Origin: Gallionellales bacterium UBA7399
GTDB lineage: Bacteria > Pseudomonadota > Gammaproteobacteria > Burkholderiales > Gallionellaceae
DNA: 10,582 nt
Reading direction: 5' to 3'
Assembly (NCBI GenBank): GCA_002470125.1
Contig: DKNB01000080.1
Coordinates: forward strand, 26,867 to 37,448
Shown here piece after piece: positions 1 to 6,574 of this stretch. The notes below the pieces were generated by a model. That model did no database searches and was not told where the DNA came from. It saw nothing but the letters and a program-made list of their open reading frames with translations. Each line of letters begins with the position of its first letter. Position 1 is the stretch's first letter. Both the position numbers and the translations under genes were made by a program.

Positions 1-1
1 T

Positions 2-18
2 GCTTGGCAACACCAAGC
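2..18. terminator. Small hairpin beyond dsbB
   Basis: GCTTGG-caaca-CCAAGC forms a perfect 6-bp stem with a 5-nt loop, 47 nt past the dsbB stop. A following T-run for a minus-strand terminator would be outside the window, so this is only a candidate; it could also lie in a neighbouring gene. Confidence 0.25.
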
Positions 19-64
19 CGAATAATAGTATACCGTATTGCGTAGGAAATTTATGCGGAGACGT

Positions 65-586
65 TTAGGCACCCGAGGTGTGGCTATTGTAATGGGATTG
101 CCTTTTGAATGAGGCCATTACTGCCAACAACCCTAAAAATGTATACAGAAATAGCGACCATTCTGGCATACCAAGACCAAAAAGACTCCACCCTTTGGCC
201 GCGCATTCACCGGAACCATGTATGAGTTCCTGTAGCACCTCTGTCGCGGGTAGGCTATTTAATAGATAGTCTAGACCTGGGCCGCAGGTGGGTACCTCGT
301 TTTTGGGTAGATGTTGAAGCCAGATGTGGCGACCAGCAACGCTTGCGCCACACAATGCCGTCAACCCTACTAGTGCCCCATATATTTTTATGCCGCCGCC
401 TCTTGGGTTATGTAGGGCGACAAGAGAAAATAAGACCAGTAGGACAATAAAGATAAGTCTTTGAATCATGCACAGGGGGCATGGCTCCTGATGCTGCACG
501 TACTGTATGTATAGAGCCGCACAAAGGGCGACTGTGATGATGAGCACCCCAATTAGATGCAGCCAGCGGCTTGGGATCCTGCTCAA
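65..586 (-). CDS. dsbB: Disulfide bond formation protein DsbB
   Basis: Inner-membrane protein that reoxidises periplasmic DsbA and passes electrons to quinone. Four membrane segments are visible (about 10-30, 44-59, 67-83, 143-160). The first periplasmic loop carries the catalytic pair C36/C39 (EPCPLCMIQR, with R43 near the quinone site), the second carries C101 and C128. Length 173 is normal. The frame's first common start is TTG at 584-586, which has no ribosome binding site; AGAGGT lies at 611-616, exactly 6 nt upstream of an in-frame ATT at 602-604 that would add MKIYNL and move the first catalytic cysteine to position 42, close to E. coli's 41. The true start is therefore uncertain. No dsbA is in view. 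Confidence 0.93.
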   Translation of the reverse strand: MSRIPSRWLHLIGVLIITVALCAALYIQYVQHQEPCPLCMIQRLIFIVLLVLFSLVALHNPRGGGIKIYGALVGLTALCGASVAGRHIWLQHLPKNEVPTCGPGLDYLLNSLPATEVLQELIHGSGECAAKGWSLFGLGMPEWSLFLYTFLGLLAVMASFKRQSHYNSHTSGA

Positions 587-676
587 CAGATTGTATATTT
601 TAATTGCGCCACCTCTTTGTCTTTTGAAGCTGTGATGGTATGGGTGTATTTTTCCGCTTCTGATTGAGTGGTGGAC

Positions 677-1849
677 TTATGGATTGGGATGAGCACTCTT
701 GTGCTTTGCCCGCAATGTTATGATTTTATCTTTTAGAAGATTGATCGTGCAGAGGATTTCTTCCTCGGTTGTAAAGCGTCCGACGGTGAGTCGGATAGAG
801 CTGCGTGCCAACTCAGTGCTGCAACCAAGGCCACGTAAAACGTAAGACGGCTCTAGGCTTGCCGAGGTGCATGCAGAGCCGCTCGAGGTGGAAATTTCTG
901 TGATTGTGTTGATTAGCGAATCACCATCGATAGCGCTGAAGCTGATGTTTAGATTGTGTGGAACGCGCTCCTTCGCGTTACCATTCAGGCATACACCGCC
1001 TATGCCGGACAGACCATCCCATAGTTGCTTATGGAGTGTGTGGATGCGCTTATATTCAAATACCATCTCTTGTTGCGCTAAATGAAAGGCCTCGCCCATG
1101 CCAACAATTTGATGTGTTGCCAATGTGCCCGATCGCATGCCACGCTCATGTCCACCACCATGCATCTGTGCCTCTAGGCGTACGCGTGGCTTGCGGCGCA
1201 CATATAGTGCTCCTATGCCCTTCGGGCCGTAGGTTTTATGTGCAGAGAATGACATCAAATCAACCTTTAGGCGCTGTAAATCTATCTCTATTTTCCCTGT
1301 GGCTTGCGCCGCATCAACATGAAACAGTATGCCACGTGCACGGCATATCTCACCGATTGCGGCGATATCTTGAATTACACCAATTTCGTTATTGACATAC
1401 ATGATTGAGATAATAACGGTATCGGGGCGTAGTGCTGCCTTGAGTTTATCTAGGTCGAGCAAGCCGTCTGGCTTGGAGTCGAGATAGGTTGCAGAAAATC
1501 CTTGCCGCTCTAGCTCACATACGGTGTCGAGCACCGCCTTGTGTTCATTTTTCATAGTGACAATGTGGCTACCTCGACTCTTATAAAACAAAGCCGCGCC
1601 CTTGAGTGCTAGGTTGTTGGACTCGGTTGCACCGGAGGTCCAGATGATCTCCCTAGGGTCTGCGTTCACCAATGCAGCCACCTGTGTTCGCGCTCGCTCT
1701 ACCGCTTCCTGTGCTGTATAGCCGTAAGAGTGCGCGCTTGCTGGGTTGCCGAACTTTTCGGTTAGATAAGGAATCATTGCCTGGACAACGCGCGGATCAG
1801 TCGGTGTGGTGGCTGCATAGTCTAAGTAAATTGGAAGCCTTGAACTCAT
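677..1849 (-). CDS. iscS: IscS/NifS-class cysteine desulfurase with truncated tail
   Basis: PLP-dependent class I desulfurase releasing sulfur from L-cysteine. It has 390 residues against about 404 in E. coli IscS, to which the core is strikingly similar: LPIYLDYAATTP (5-16), TSGATESNNLA (71-81), NEHKAVLDT with H103, HVDAAQATGK (177-186), FSAHKTYGPKG with PLP lysine K205, AQMHGGGHERGMRSGT (227-242), and the mobile active loop SSGSACTSASLEPSYVLR with C327. After RFTTEEEI the protein ends with RAKHKSAHPNP and lacks the SPLWEM...EWAHH-like tail that helps IscS contact IscU. No iscU, hscA, hscB or fdx is present. This is a second desulfurase beside SufS, perhaps for tRNA thiolation, thiamine or other sulfur routes. 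Preceded by a 206-bp gap with hairpins and a possible leader ORF. Confidence 0.93.
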   Translation of the reverse strand: MSSRLPIYLDYAATTPTDPRVVQAMIPYLTEKFGNPASAHSYGYTAQEAVERARTQVAALVNADPREIIWTSGATESNNLALKGAALFYKSRGSHIVTMKNEHKAVLDTVCELERQGFSATYLDSKPDGLLDLDKLKAALRPDTVIISIMYVNNEIGVIQDIAAIGEICRARGILFHVDAAQATGKIEIDLQRLKVDLMSFSAHKTYGPKGIGALYVRRKPRVRLEAQMHGGGHERGMRSGTLATHQIVGMGEAFHLAQQEMVFEYKRIHTLHKQLWDGLSGIGGVCLNGNAKERVPHNLNISFSAIDGDSLINTITEISTSSGSACTSASLEPSYVLRGLGCSTELARSSIRLTVGRFTTEEEILCTINLLKDKIITLRAKHKSAHPNP

Positions 1850-1920
1850 TGTAATTGAGTCTCCCTTGGTCTTTTTGAGAAGGCACGCTGGCCGTGCTCG
1901 ACATTTTTTTGTTTGGACAC
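1846..1920 (-). CDS. Possible 24-residue leader ORF coupled to the desulfurase
   Basis: A GTG codon at 1918-1920 is preceded by a strong GGGAGG ribosome binding site with a 5-nt spacer. The frame runs 24 codons and its TGA overlaps the next gene's ATG as ATGA, the same coupling used within sufBCDS. The peptide begins MSKQKNVEHGQRAFSKRP and is basic, with no family I recognise. The desulfurase's own AGGGAG lies about 11 nt from its ATG, somewhat far, so translation could depend on this leader. It may equally be chance. Confidence 0.25.
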   Translation of the reverse strand: MSKQKNVEHGQRAFSKRPRETQLQ

Positions 1921-1960
1921 CTGTGCCTCCCTGATAAGTACGTGGTCACGAGTTAAATTA

Positions 1961-1998
1961 AGCTGCTACAGCTGGTCGCAAATTAGAACCTTTGCGAC
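1961..1998 (-). terminator. Two adjacent hairpins after the Rieske gene
   Basis: On the minus strand a perfect 8-bp stem (GTCGCAAA, 8-nt loop, TTTGCGAC; 1975-1998) is followed one base later by a 5-bp stem (AGCTG-TAG-CAGCT; 1961-1973) and then TTAATTTAAC. They lie 58-95 nt past the Rieske stop. This may be an intrinsic terminator of the suf transcript with a weak U-tract, or a leader structure of the following desulfurase mRNA. Confidence 0.4.
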
Positions 1999-2055
1999 TA
2001 CTTCACCCCAGTAGCGAGTGTGACTTTTGTTAGTCTGCGCCTGGGCGACTGCCGC

Positions 2056-2376
2056 TTAATCCCAGCGATCGTCACGTACCTGGACCTCGTTATTTTCGAT
2101 GCGAACGGGAAACGTGGCAGTGGGCTCATAAGCAGGTGCGGTTAATGCCTCCCCAGTTCGGATACTAAATCGTGCGCCGTGGCGCGGACAAATTATTTCA
2201 TCACCTTCGATTGCGCCACCAGTGAGCCGTCCGGAATCGTGGGTGCAGACATCTTCGATAGCGTAGTACCTACCGCCTAGATTGCACACAAGAGCTTGTG
2301 CGCCATGTACGTCAACGACCCGCCAGTCACCCGGTAGAAGTTCGTCAGCTTTGGCAACTATCACCCAATCACTCAT
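2056..2376 (-). CDS. Rieske-type [2Fe-2S] ferredoxin
   Basis: Small soluble electron carrier of the BphF/NirD-like group. It has 106 residues forming a single Rieske domain. The ligands are C44-x-H46 (EDVCTHDSG) and C63-x2-H66 (IICPRHGARF), with a 16-residue gap and the usual GxA-F following (HGARFSIRTGEALTAP). There is no transmembrane anchor and no extra disulfide cysteines, so it is the low-potential ferredoxin type and not a bc1 subunit. No oxygenase or reductase gene is nearby. Rieske ferredoxin genes are known inside actinobacterial suf operons, so a role as electron donor in cluster assembly is a fair inference. GGGG sits about 5 nt before the ATG. Confidence 0.92.
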   Translation of the reverse strand: MSDWVIVAKADELLPGDWRVVDVHGAQALVCNLGGRYYAIEDVCTHDSGRLTGGAIEGDEIICPRHGARFSIRTGEALTAPAYEPTATFPVRIENNEVQVRDDRWD

Positions 2377-2418
2377 ATCAACCCCATGAGCGTTCTCTCT
2401 GCGACAGCTACGAACTTT

Positions 2419-2441
2419 ATGTAAACTTGCATGGTTGACAT
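2419..2441. repeat. Interrupted inverted repeat upstream of the Rieske gene
   Basis: Arms ATGTAAAC (2419-2426) and GTTGACAT (2434-2441) are complementary at 7 of 8 positions around a 7-bp spacer. It sits 43-65 bp upstream of the Rieske start codon. The spacing (arm centres about 15 bp apart) would suit a dimeric regulator, but no regulator is recognised and it does not fit IscR type 1 or type 2. Confidence 0.3.
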
Positions 2442-2450
2442 CGACACAAA

Positions 2451-2469
2451 ATATTACAACACCCTGTTG
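2451..2469 (-). terminator. Weak hairpin after the rhodanese gene
   Basis: On the minus strand CAACA-GGG-TGTTG (2457-2469) begins about 8 nt after the rhodanese stop and is followed by TAATATTTTG. The stem is only 5 bp with a 3-nt loop, so it could be a weak terminator or mere chance. Confidence 0.25.
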
Positions 2470-2477
2470 GTGATTAA

Positions 2478-2801
2478 TTAATAGGTTGGCATGGTGCTGT
2501 CAACTTGTTGAGCCCAAGCGTGAACGCCACCCGTGAGATTGCTAATCTTAGAAAAGCCATTTTGCTCTAAAAAAACGGCAATTTGCATGCTGCGCATGCC
2601 GTGGTGACAAATGCATACTATCGGTTGATTCACATCTAGCTCTGATAGCCTGTCTGGGATATCGTTCATCGGTATCGTGATTGCGCCAGCGATGTGGCAG
2701 GCTTGAAATTCCCATGGCTCGCGTACATCAAGCAGCGTAGGATTGACCCGTGTTGTGTCTGAGAGCCATGTCGATAAGTCTGGAGCGGTTAGGGCTTGCA
2801 T
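2478..2801 (-). CDS. Single-domain rhodanese (sulfurtransferase)
   Basis: Rhodaneses carry a persulfide on an active-site cysteine and move sulfane sulfur between thiols. This protein has 107 residues and one domain: LLDVREPWEF (CH2A-like motif, 23-32), HIAGAITIP (36-44), and the active loop CHHGMRS with C65 as nucleophile, then LTGGVHAWA (89-97). The loop has six residues, the sulfur-binding length, not the longer Cdc25-like one. It is cytosolic with no signal peptide. Its position between nfu and a Rieske ferredoxin, downstream of SufS/SufU, suggests handling of SufS-derived or sulfide-derived persulfide, but the real donor and acceptor cannot be told from sequence. It lacks an obvious ribosome binding site. 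Related to GlpE- and PspE-type proteins. Confidence 0.9.
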   Translation of the reverse strand: MQALTAPDLSTWLSDTTRVNPTLLDVREPWEFQACHIAGAITIPMNDIPDRLSELDVNQPIVCICHHGMRSMQIAVFLEQNGFSKISNLTGGVHAWAQQVDSTMPTY

Positions 2802-2911
2802 GGTGATGGAGGCTGTCTATGAGGAGTAAGATTATATGCGTATGGTCACATTTTAAGCGTACCTGAAGTCGTCGTGTTAACTTTTTGGGTTACGCAGACT
2901 TTGATTTTTGT
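2802..2911 (-). promoter_or_regulatory. nfu-rhodanese spacer with a possible promoter
   Basis: This 110-bp gap contains a perfect TATAAT -10 box on the minus strand (2831-2836) but only a poor -35 (CTTAAA region). A start near 2824 would give a leader of roughly 23 nt. The rhodanese ATG has no recognisable Shine-Dalgarno sequence, and an in-frame TAG lies six codons upstream, so no longer start exists. Whether the rhodanese is read from the suf transcript or from this site is undecided. Confidence 0.3.
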
Positions 2912-3472
2912 CTAAACGGATAGCACCTCTATGTCTGGTTCAATGGTCCGAAGTAGGCTGGTCATGCTAATGAGCGTACTTGATGTTGAGCTTGGGCATG
3001 ACCCACATGCGCCCTGGAGGTGAACGCTAAGAAAGTTTCCGGAAAATCCTATTACATGAAGATCGCCACCATCTTTGCGCAGATAGGGCCGGATCTTCTC
3101 GTCAAGCATGACATTGATTTTGTCGAAGCGTATTTGATCTTCTGAGCTAAGGCCGGCAATTGCAACTGCCGCTGCAGCAACTAGGGCTTCTGAGGATGCA
3201 TCAGCTGCAGGTGCCTCACGGAGTGGGACGGCAATTAGGCGGGCTAATTGTGGCCAATGCGCTTCGCCATCTTGTGTAATAGTCAGGCAGCTGTCGACAT
3301 AAAATACATTGGTTACATGCTCAATGTTGAACAGTGCAGATGCAAGAGTGTCGGATTTTGCCTCTTCGGCGTTGTCGTAGGAGTGGGATATCCCCCAGGT
3401 AAGTGGTTCCTTGAGCATGAACTTCACCGCATTTGGATTTGGTGTGTCCTCTATTTCAGCAATTTTTGGCAT
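2912..3472 (-). CDS. nfu: Nfu-type Fe-S cluster carrier
   Basis: Late-acting carrier that binds a [4Fe-4S] cluster at a dimer interface and transfers it to client enzymes. Two domains are visible in 186 residues: an Nfu N-terminal domain (about 1-85, beginning IAEIEDTPNPNAVKFML, with an aromatic VFYVDSCLTITQ strand), an Ala/Ser-rich linker (about 88-110), and a NifU-like C-terminal domain (about 115-186) with RPYLRKDGGDLHV and the cluster cysteines C156 and C159 in GACGSCPSS. This is the two-domain mitochondrial/proteobacterial Nfu1 layout, not E. coli NfuA, whose N-domain is a degenerate A-type carrier. It begins 53 bp after the sufU stop and probably shares its transcript. Confidence 0.92.
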   Translation of the reverse strand: MPKIAEIEDTPNPNAVKFMLKEPLTWGISHSYDNAEEAKSDTLASALFNIEHVTNVFYVDSCLTITQDGEAHWPQLARLIAVPLREAPAADASSEALVAAAAVAIAGLSSEDQIRFDKINVMLDEKIRPYLRKDGGDLHVIGFSGNFLSVHLQGACGSCPSSTSSTLISMTSLLRTIEPDIEVLSV

Positions 3473-3525
3473 TTCTGGTCCGTAAAGTTAGGGCATAGGT
3501 TACGTGCGGCAATTTTTGTGGCTTG

Positions 3526-4011
3526 TTAGGCATCTCCAATTGGGGCATGCATTGGGTCTGCCTCTGCTTCAGTTGAGGTGGTACCCTCTGAGGTGAAAGC
3601 GCTATGCAGAGTGTGCCACGGTAAAATTGCACACTTAACCCGCGTTGGCAAATCACTTATGCCAGCAAATACGGCAAGCCTTCCGATGTTTGGACAGGCT
3701 TCGTGAGATAACTTTCCGGTCGCCATGGCCAGAAATTCTTGGATTAGCGTCTCTGTCTCCGTGCGTGTTTTTCCCTTGACAGAGACGGTCATCATTGATG
3801 CTGATGCCTTGCATATCGCGCAAGATTCGCCCTGAAACGCAATATTTTCGATGCGATCATCATTCAGGGAAATGTCTACACTGATGTGATCACCGCAAAG
3901 AGGGTTGTGCCCGACCGCATGGTGTTGCGGGTGCTCAATTGTGCCGTAATTACGTGGTTTTTTATTGTGGTCAAGAATGACCTCCTGGTATAGGGACCTG
4001 TAGTCAGACAT
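3526..4011 (-). CDS. sufU: SufU-type sulfurtransferase / scaffold (IscU-like fold)
   Basis: Takes persulfide sulfur from SufS and relays it to SufBCD; in Gram-positives it is a zinc-dependent sulfurtransferase. It has 161 residues. The four zinc ligands are present: C39 and D41 (NPLCGDHI), C64 (GESCAICKASASMM) and C127 (RVKCAILPWHTL). The stretch between the second and third cysteine positions carries the extra residues typical of SufU (KTRTETETL through RLAVFAGISDLPTRVK), and the LPPVK HscA-binding motif of IscU is not present as such, matching the absence of hscA/hscB. The last 20 residues are acidic and poorly conserved. Start and sufS stop overlap (TAATG). No sufE is seen, so SufU is the likely SufS partner. 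A scaffold role cannot be excluded. Confidence 0.93.
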   Translation of the reverse strand: MSDYRSLYQEVILDHNKKPRNYGTIEHPQHHAVGHNPLCGDHISVDISLNDDRIENIAFQGESCAICKASASMMTVSVKGKTRTETETLIQEFLAMATGKLSHEACPNIGRLAVFAGISDLPTRVKCAILPWHTLHSAFTSEGTTSTEAEADPMHAPIGDA

Positions 4012-5270
4012 TATGTGAACACCTTTTGTACGGTGCGGATGCCATCGATGAGCGCATCGACCTCACGTATGTTATTGTAAAAAGCAAATGATGCGCGGGA
4101 GGTGGCTGGTATTTTAAAGCGTTGCATGACTGGTTGCGCACAGTGATGGCCCGTTCGTACGGCGACCCCATCTTGATTGAGCAGTGTACCAATGTCATGA
4201 GGGTGGACACCATCAACGGCAAAGGAAAGTACTGCAGCCTTGTGTTTTGCGGTGCCAATAATGCGCACCCCGGGCAGAGAGTTTATTTTTTCGGTTGCGT
4301 ATTGCAGTAGATTAAGTTCGTGCGCAGCTATCGCGTCCATGCCAATTGTTGACAAGTAATCTACCGCTGCACCCAGGCCAATCGCCGCAGCGATTGGTGG
4401 AGTGCCGGCTTCAAATTTATGAGGGATTGTGTTGTAGATCGTTTTTTCAAATGTCACTGATAGGATCATATCCCCGCCGCCCTTGAATGGCTGCATGCTC
4501 TCCAAAATTGCGGCACGACCGTACAGAATCCCAATGCCAGTCGGCCCACATAGTTTGTGGCCAGAAAATGCGTAGAAGTCGCAATCTAGATCCTGTACGT
4601 CAACTTTAATATGTGGCGCAGCCTGTGCACCATCAATCAATATGGGTACCCCCCGTGCGTGAGCAAATGCAATCATTTCCTTTATTGGATTGATGGTCCC
4701 AAGAGCATTGGAAACGTGCGTTGCGCCAACAAACTTTGTGCGACTGTTAAAAAGTTTTTCATATTCGTCTATAAGAAGCTCGCCGGCATCGTTGATTGGG
4801 ACTATGCGAATTTTTGCACCCTTTTCTTCGGCGAGCATCTGCCATGGAACAATATTTGAGTGGTGCTCAAGAGTGGTTAAGATAATTTCATCCCCGGGCC
4901 CAATCATTTTTCGGCCATAGCCATGCATTACCAGGTTGATCGCATCAGTTGTGCCGCTGGTAAAGATTATTTCGCGTTCGTTACTCGCGTTAATAAACGC
5001 TTGTAACTTGCGACGCGCCTCTTCGAATTCTGAGGTTGCAACTTCAGAAAGATAGTGCACTGCACGATTGATGTTTGCATGCTGCGTTGTCTGGTAGCGG
5101 GTCAGGCGGTCAATAACTGGTTGAGGCATTTGGCTCGACGCTGCATTGTCGAGATACACTAGAGGCTTGTCGTTCACCCTTAGGCTGAGTATCGGAAAGT
5201 CGGCACGAATACGTTCAACCTCGAATGCAGGAGAATTTTTGGATTTTTGTGCGGTACGAGTTATGTTCAT
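4011..5270 (-). CDS. sufS: Class II cysteine desulfurase SufS (SufU-partnered type)
   Basis: PLP enzyme that converts L-cysteine to L-alanine and leaves a persulfide on its active cysteine. It has 419 residues. Landmarks are YLDNAASS (39-46), the aldimine-facing LEHHSN with H136, DGAQAAPH (213-220), FSGHKLCGP with PLP lysine K239, and the class II active site RTGHHCAQP with C377 on a short loop. VHPHD (355-359) resembles Bacillus SufS, whose histidine at the equivalent place takes a zinc ligand role when SufU docks; E. coli SufS, which uses SufE, has HHAYD here as I recall. This and the adjacent sufU argue for a SufS-SufU pair. Coupled by ATGA to sufD, and its TAA overlaps the sufU ATG by one base (TAATG). 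Confidence 0.96.
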   Translation of the reverse strand: MNITRTAQKSKNSPAFEVERIRADFPILSLRVNDKPLVYLDNAASSQMPQPVIDRLTRYQTTQHANINRAVHYLSEVATSEFEEARRKLQAFINASNEREIIFTSGTTDAINLVMHGYGRKMIGPGDEIILTTLEHHSNIVPWQMLAEEKGAKIRIVPINDAGELLIDEYEKLFNSRTKFVGATHVSNALGTINPIKEMIAFAHARGVPILIDGAQAAPHIKVDVQDLDCDFYAFSGHKLCGPTGIGILYGRAAILESMQPFKGGGDMILSVTFEKTIYNTIPHKFEAGTPPIAAAIGLGAAVDYLSTIGMDAIAAHELNLLQYATEKINSLPGVRIIGTAKHKAAVLSFAVDGVHPHDIGTLLNQDGVAVRTGHHCAQPVMQRFKIPATSRASFAFYNNIREVDALIDGIRTVQKVFT

Positions 5271-6574
5271 GACTGGATGGTGGTTTGTTCAAGCACAGTT
5301 TTTTCAAGTGTTAGCTTGAGTGATGGAACGGGTATGCGTTCAATGATTTCTGCCCCGAACGCGTAAGTCAGCATATTGCGTGCCGCTAGCTCAGATAAGC
5401 CACGGCTCTGTAAATAGAAAACCTCTTCCTTGTCGAGCTGACCAATGGTCGCCCCATGTGTACATTTTACATCATCAGCAAAAATTTCTAATTGTGGCTT
5501 GGTGTCAATGCGAGCCTTATTAGTCAGCAGTAGATTGCGACTAGATTGCTTGGAGTCAGTACGCTGCGCGTTCTGCCGCACCATTATTTGTCCATTGAAT
5601 ACTGCGTGTGCGCTACCACCGACGATGCATTTGTGCATTTGTCGACTCACGGCATGAGGTTTTGCATGATCGATGAAGGTGTGCGTGTCGGCCAGTTGAC
5701 GCTCTGAAATTAGCGCCAGCCCGTCAACAGCACATTCAGACTGCTCGTCTAACCTTAGGTTTAAATTATAGCGTGATATGCGTGAACCAAAAGCGACACT
5801 TACAGACTGATAATTGCTGGCTCGGTCAAGAGAGACTGCACAATTTGCAATATGAAAAGCCTTCGTGCTTTCGCGTTGCACTCTGATGTGATTGATATGT
5901 GCATTATCGAGCAACACAATTTCTGTTACTGAATTTGTGAAGTAAGGGCCATCCTGCAGGGAAACATAGTCTTCCACTATGGTTGCCTTGCTGTTAGATT
6001 CTGATAGCAATAAGAGGCGCGGATAGTTTGCGGTATCTTTCTGTGTTGCTATAAAGAGTACATGTATTGGCTGCGTAACTTTAGTATCGCGTGATACAAA
6101 AATCAATGCCGCATCGTTTAAGAATGCAGTATTAAGTGCCGCAAATGCGTTGTCATTAAATTTGATGTGGCGACCTAGGTGCGCCTCGATCGTTGCCGTG
6201 TGGAGTGAGTGATCGGCTTTTAGATGGGTGACGCTGATCCCCTTGATTTTCTGTTCACTAGATAGGTGGGGGGCATAAATTCCATCAATAAACACTAATC
6301 TAGTAATTGCCTCCTCAATATGGAAGTGCTTGATATCAATGAGCTTTAGCTCTGTTGTTTCACGCACCGGCTTAAAGGGTGTTTTTGTGAGCATGGATAT
6401 ATCGGTAAAGCGCCACTCCTCATCGCGTAGAGTTGGCACGGTGAGCGCGCTAACTCGGTCGATTGCCTCCGCACGTAGTGCATTAAGGTATGTTAGCGGG
6501 CTGGCCGACAAGTAAGGCTGGTCTGTTAGCAGGCTTGTTAAGTAATCCGCCTTAAGGGTTTGTGGCGAATTCAT
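5267..6574 (-). CDS. sufD: Fe-S scaffold subunit SufD
   Basis: Partner of SufB in the SufBC2D complex, needed for iron entry and SufC-dependent assembly. Its 435 residues are in the normal range. The N-terminal helical part (about 1-130) includes DEEWRFTDIS at 51-60, typical of SufD, followed by the beta-helix. The C-terminal SufBD signature is FADDVKCTHGATIGQLD (365-381), with C371 and H373 corresponding to E. coli C358 and H360, then EEVFYLQSRGLSE. As usual it is far more divergent than SufB. It starts at ATGA overlapping sufC and ends at ATGA overlapping sufS, consistent with tight translational coupling and stoichiometric production. Confidence 0.96.
   Translation of the reverse strand: MNSPQTLKADYLTSLLTDQPYLSASPLTYLNALRAEAIDRVSALTVPTLRDEEWRFTDISMLTKTPFKPVRETTELKLIDIKHFHIEEAITRLVFIDGIYAPHLSSEQKIKGISVTHLKADHSLHTATIEAHLGRHIKFNDNAFAALNTAFLNDAALIFVSRDTKVTQPIHVLFIATQKDTANYPRLLLLSESNSKATIVEDYVSLQDGPYFTNSVTEIVLLDNAHINHIRVQRESTKAFHIANCAVSLDRASNYQSVSVAFGSRISRYNLNLRLDEQSECAVDGLALISERQLADTHTFIDHAKPHAVSRQMHKCIVGGSAHAVFNGQIMVRQNAQRTDSKQSSRNLLLTNKARIDTKPQLEIFADDVKCTHGATIGQLDKEEVFYLQSRGLSELAARNMLTYAFGAEIIERIPVPSLKLTLEKTVLEQTTIQS

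Noticed and set aside
1..25. Possible end of a convergent plus-strand gene stopping at TAA 23-25
   Set aside because: Only seven codons are visible and several frames end nearby; nothing distinguishes it from chance.
664..676. Frameshift explanation for the short IscS C-terminus
   Set aside because: Reading both alternative frames past 677 gives no SPLWEM-like tail, so a simple frameshift does not restore it.
867..1395. Plus-strand open frames of 72 and 145 codons across the desulfurase gene
   Set aside because: They lie wholly inside the strongly conserved iscS reading frame on the other strand, have no recognisable domain and no upstream context.
1941..1950. Short palindrome CGTGGTCACG upstream of iscS
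   Set aside because: Only four paired bases per arm around two bases; likely to occur by chance in 10 kb.
3248..4310. Overlapping open frames on both strands across nfu, sufU and the sufS 3' end
   Set aside because: They shadow genes whose motifs (CxxC of Nfu, SufU zinc ligands, SufS active loop) are intact; the shadows carry no family motif.
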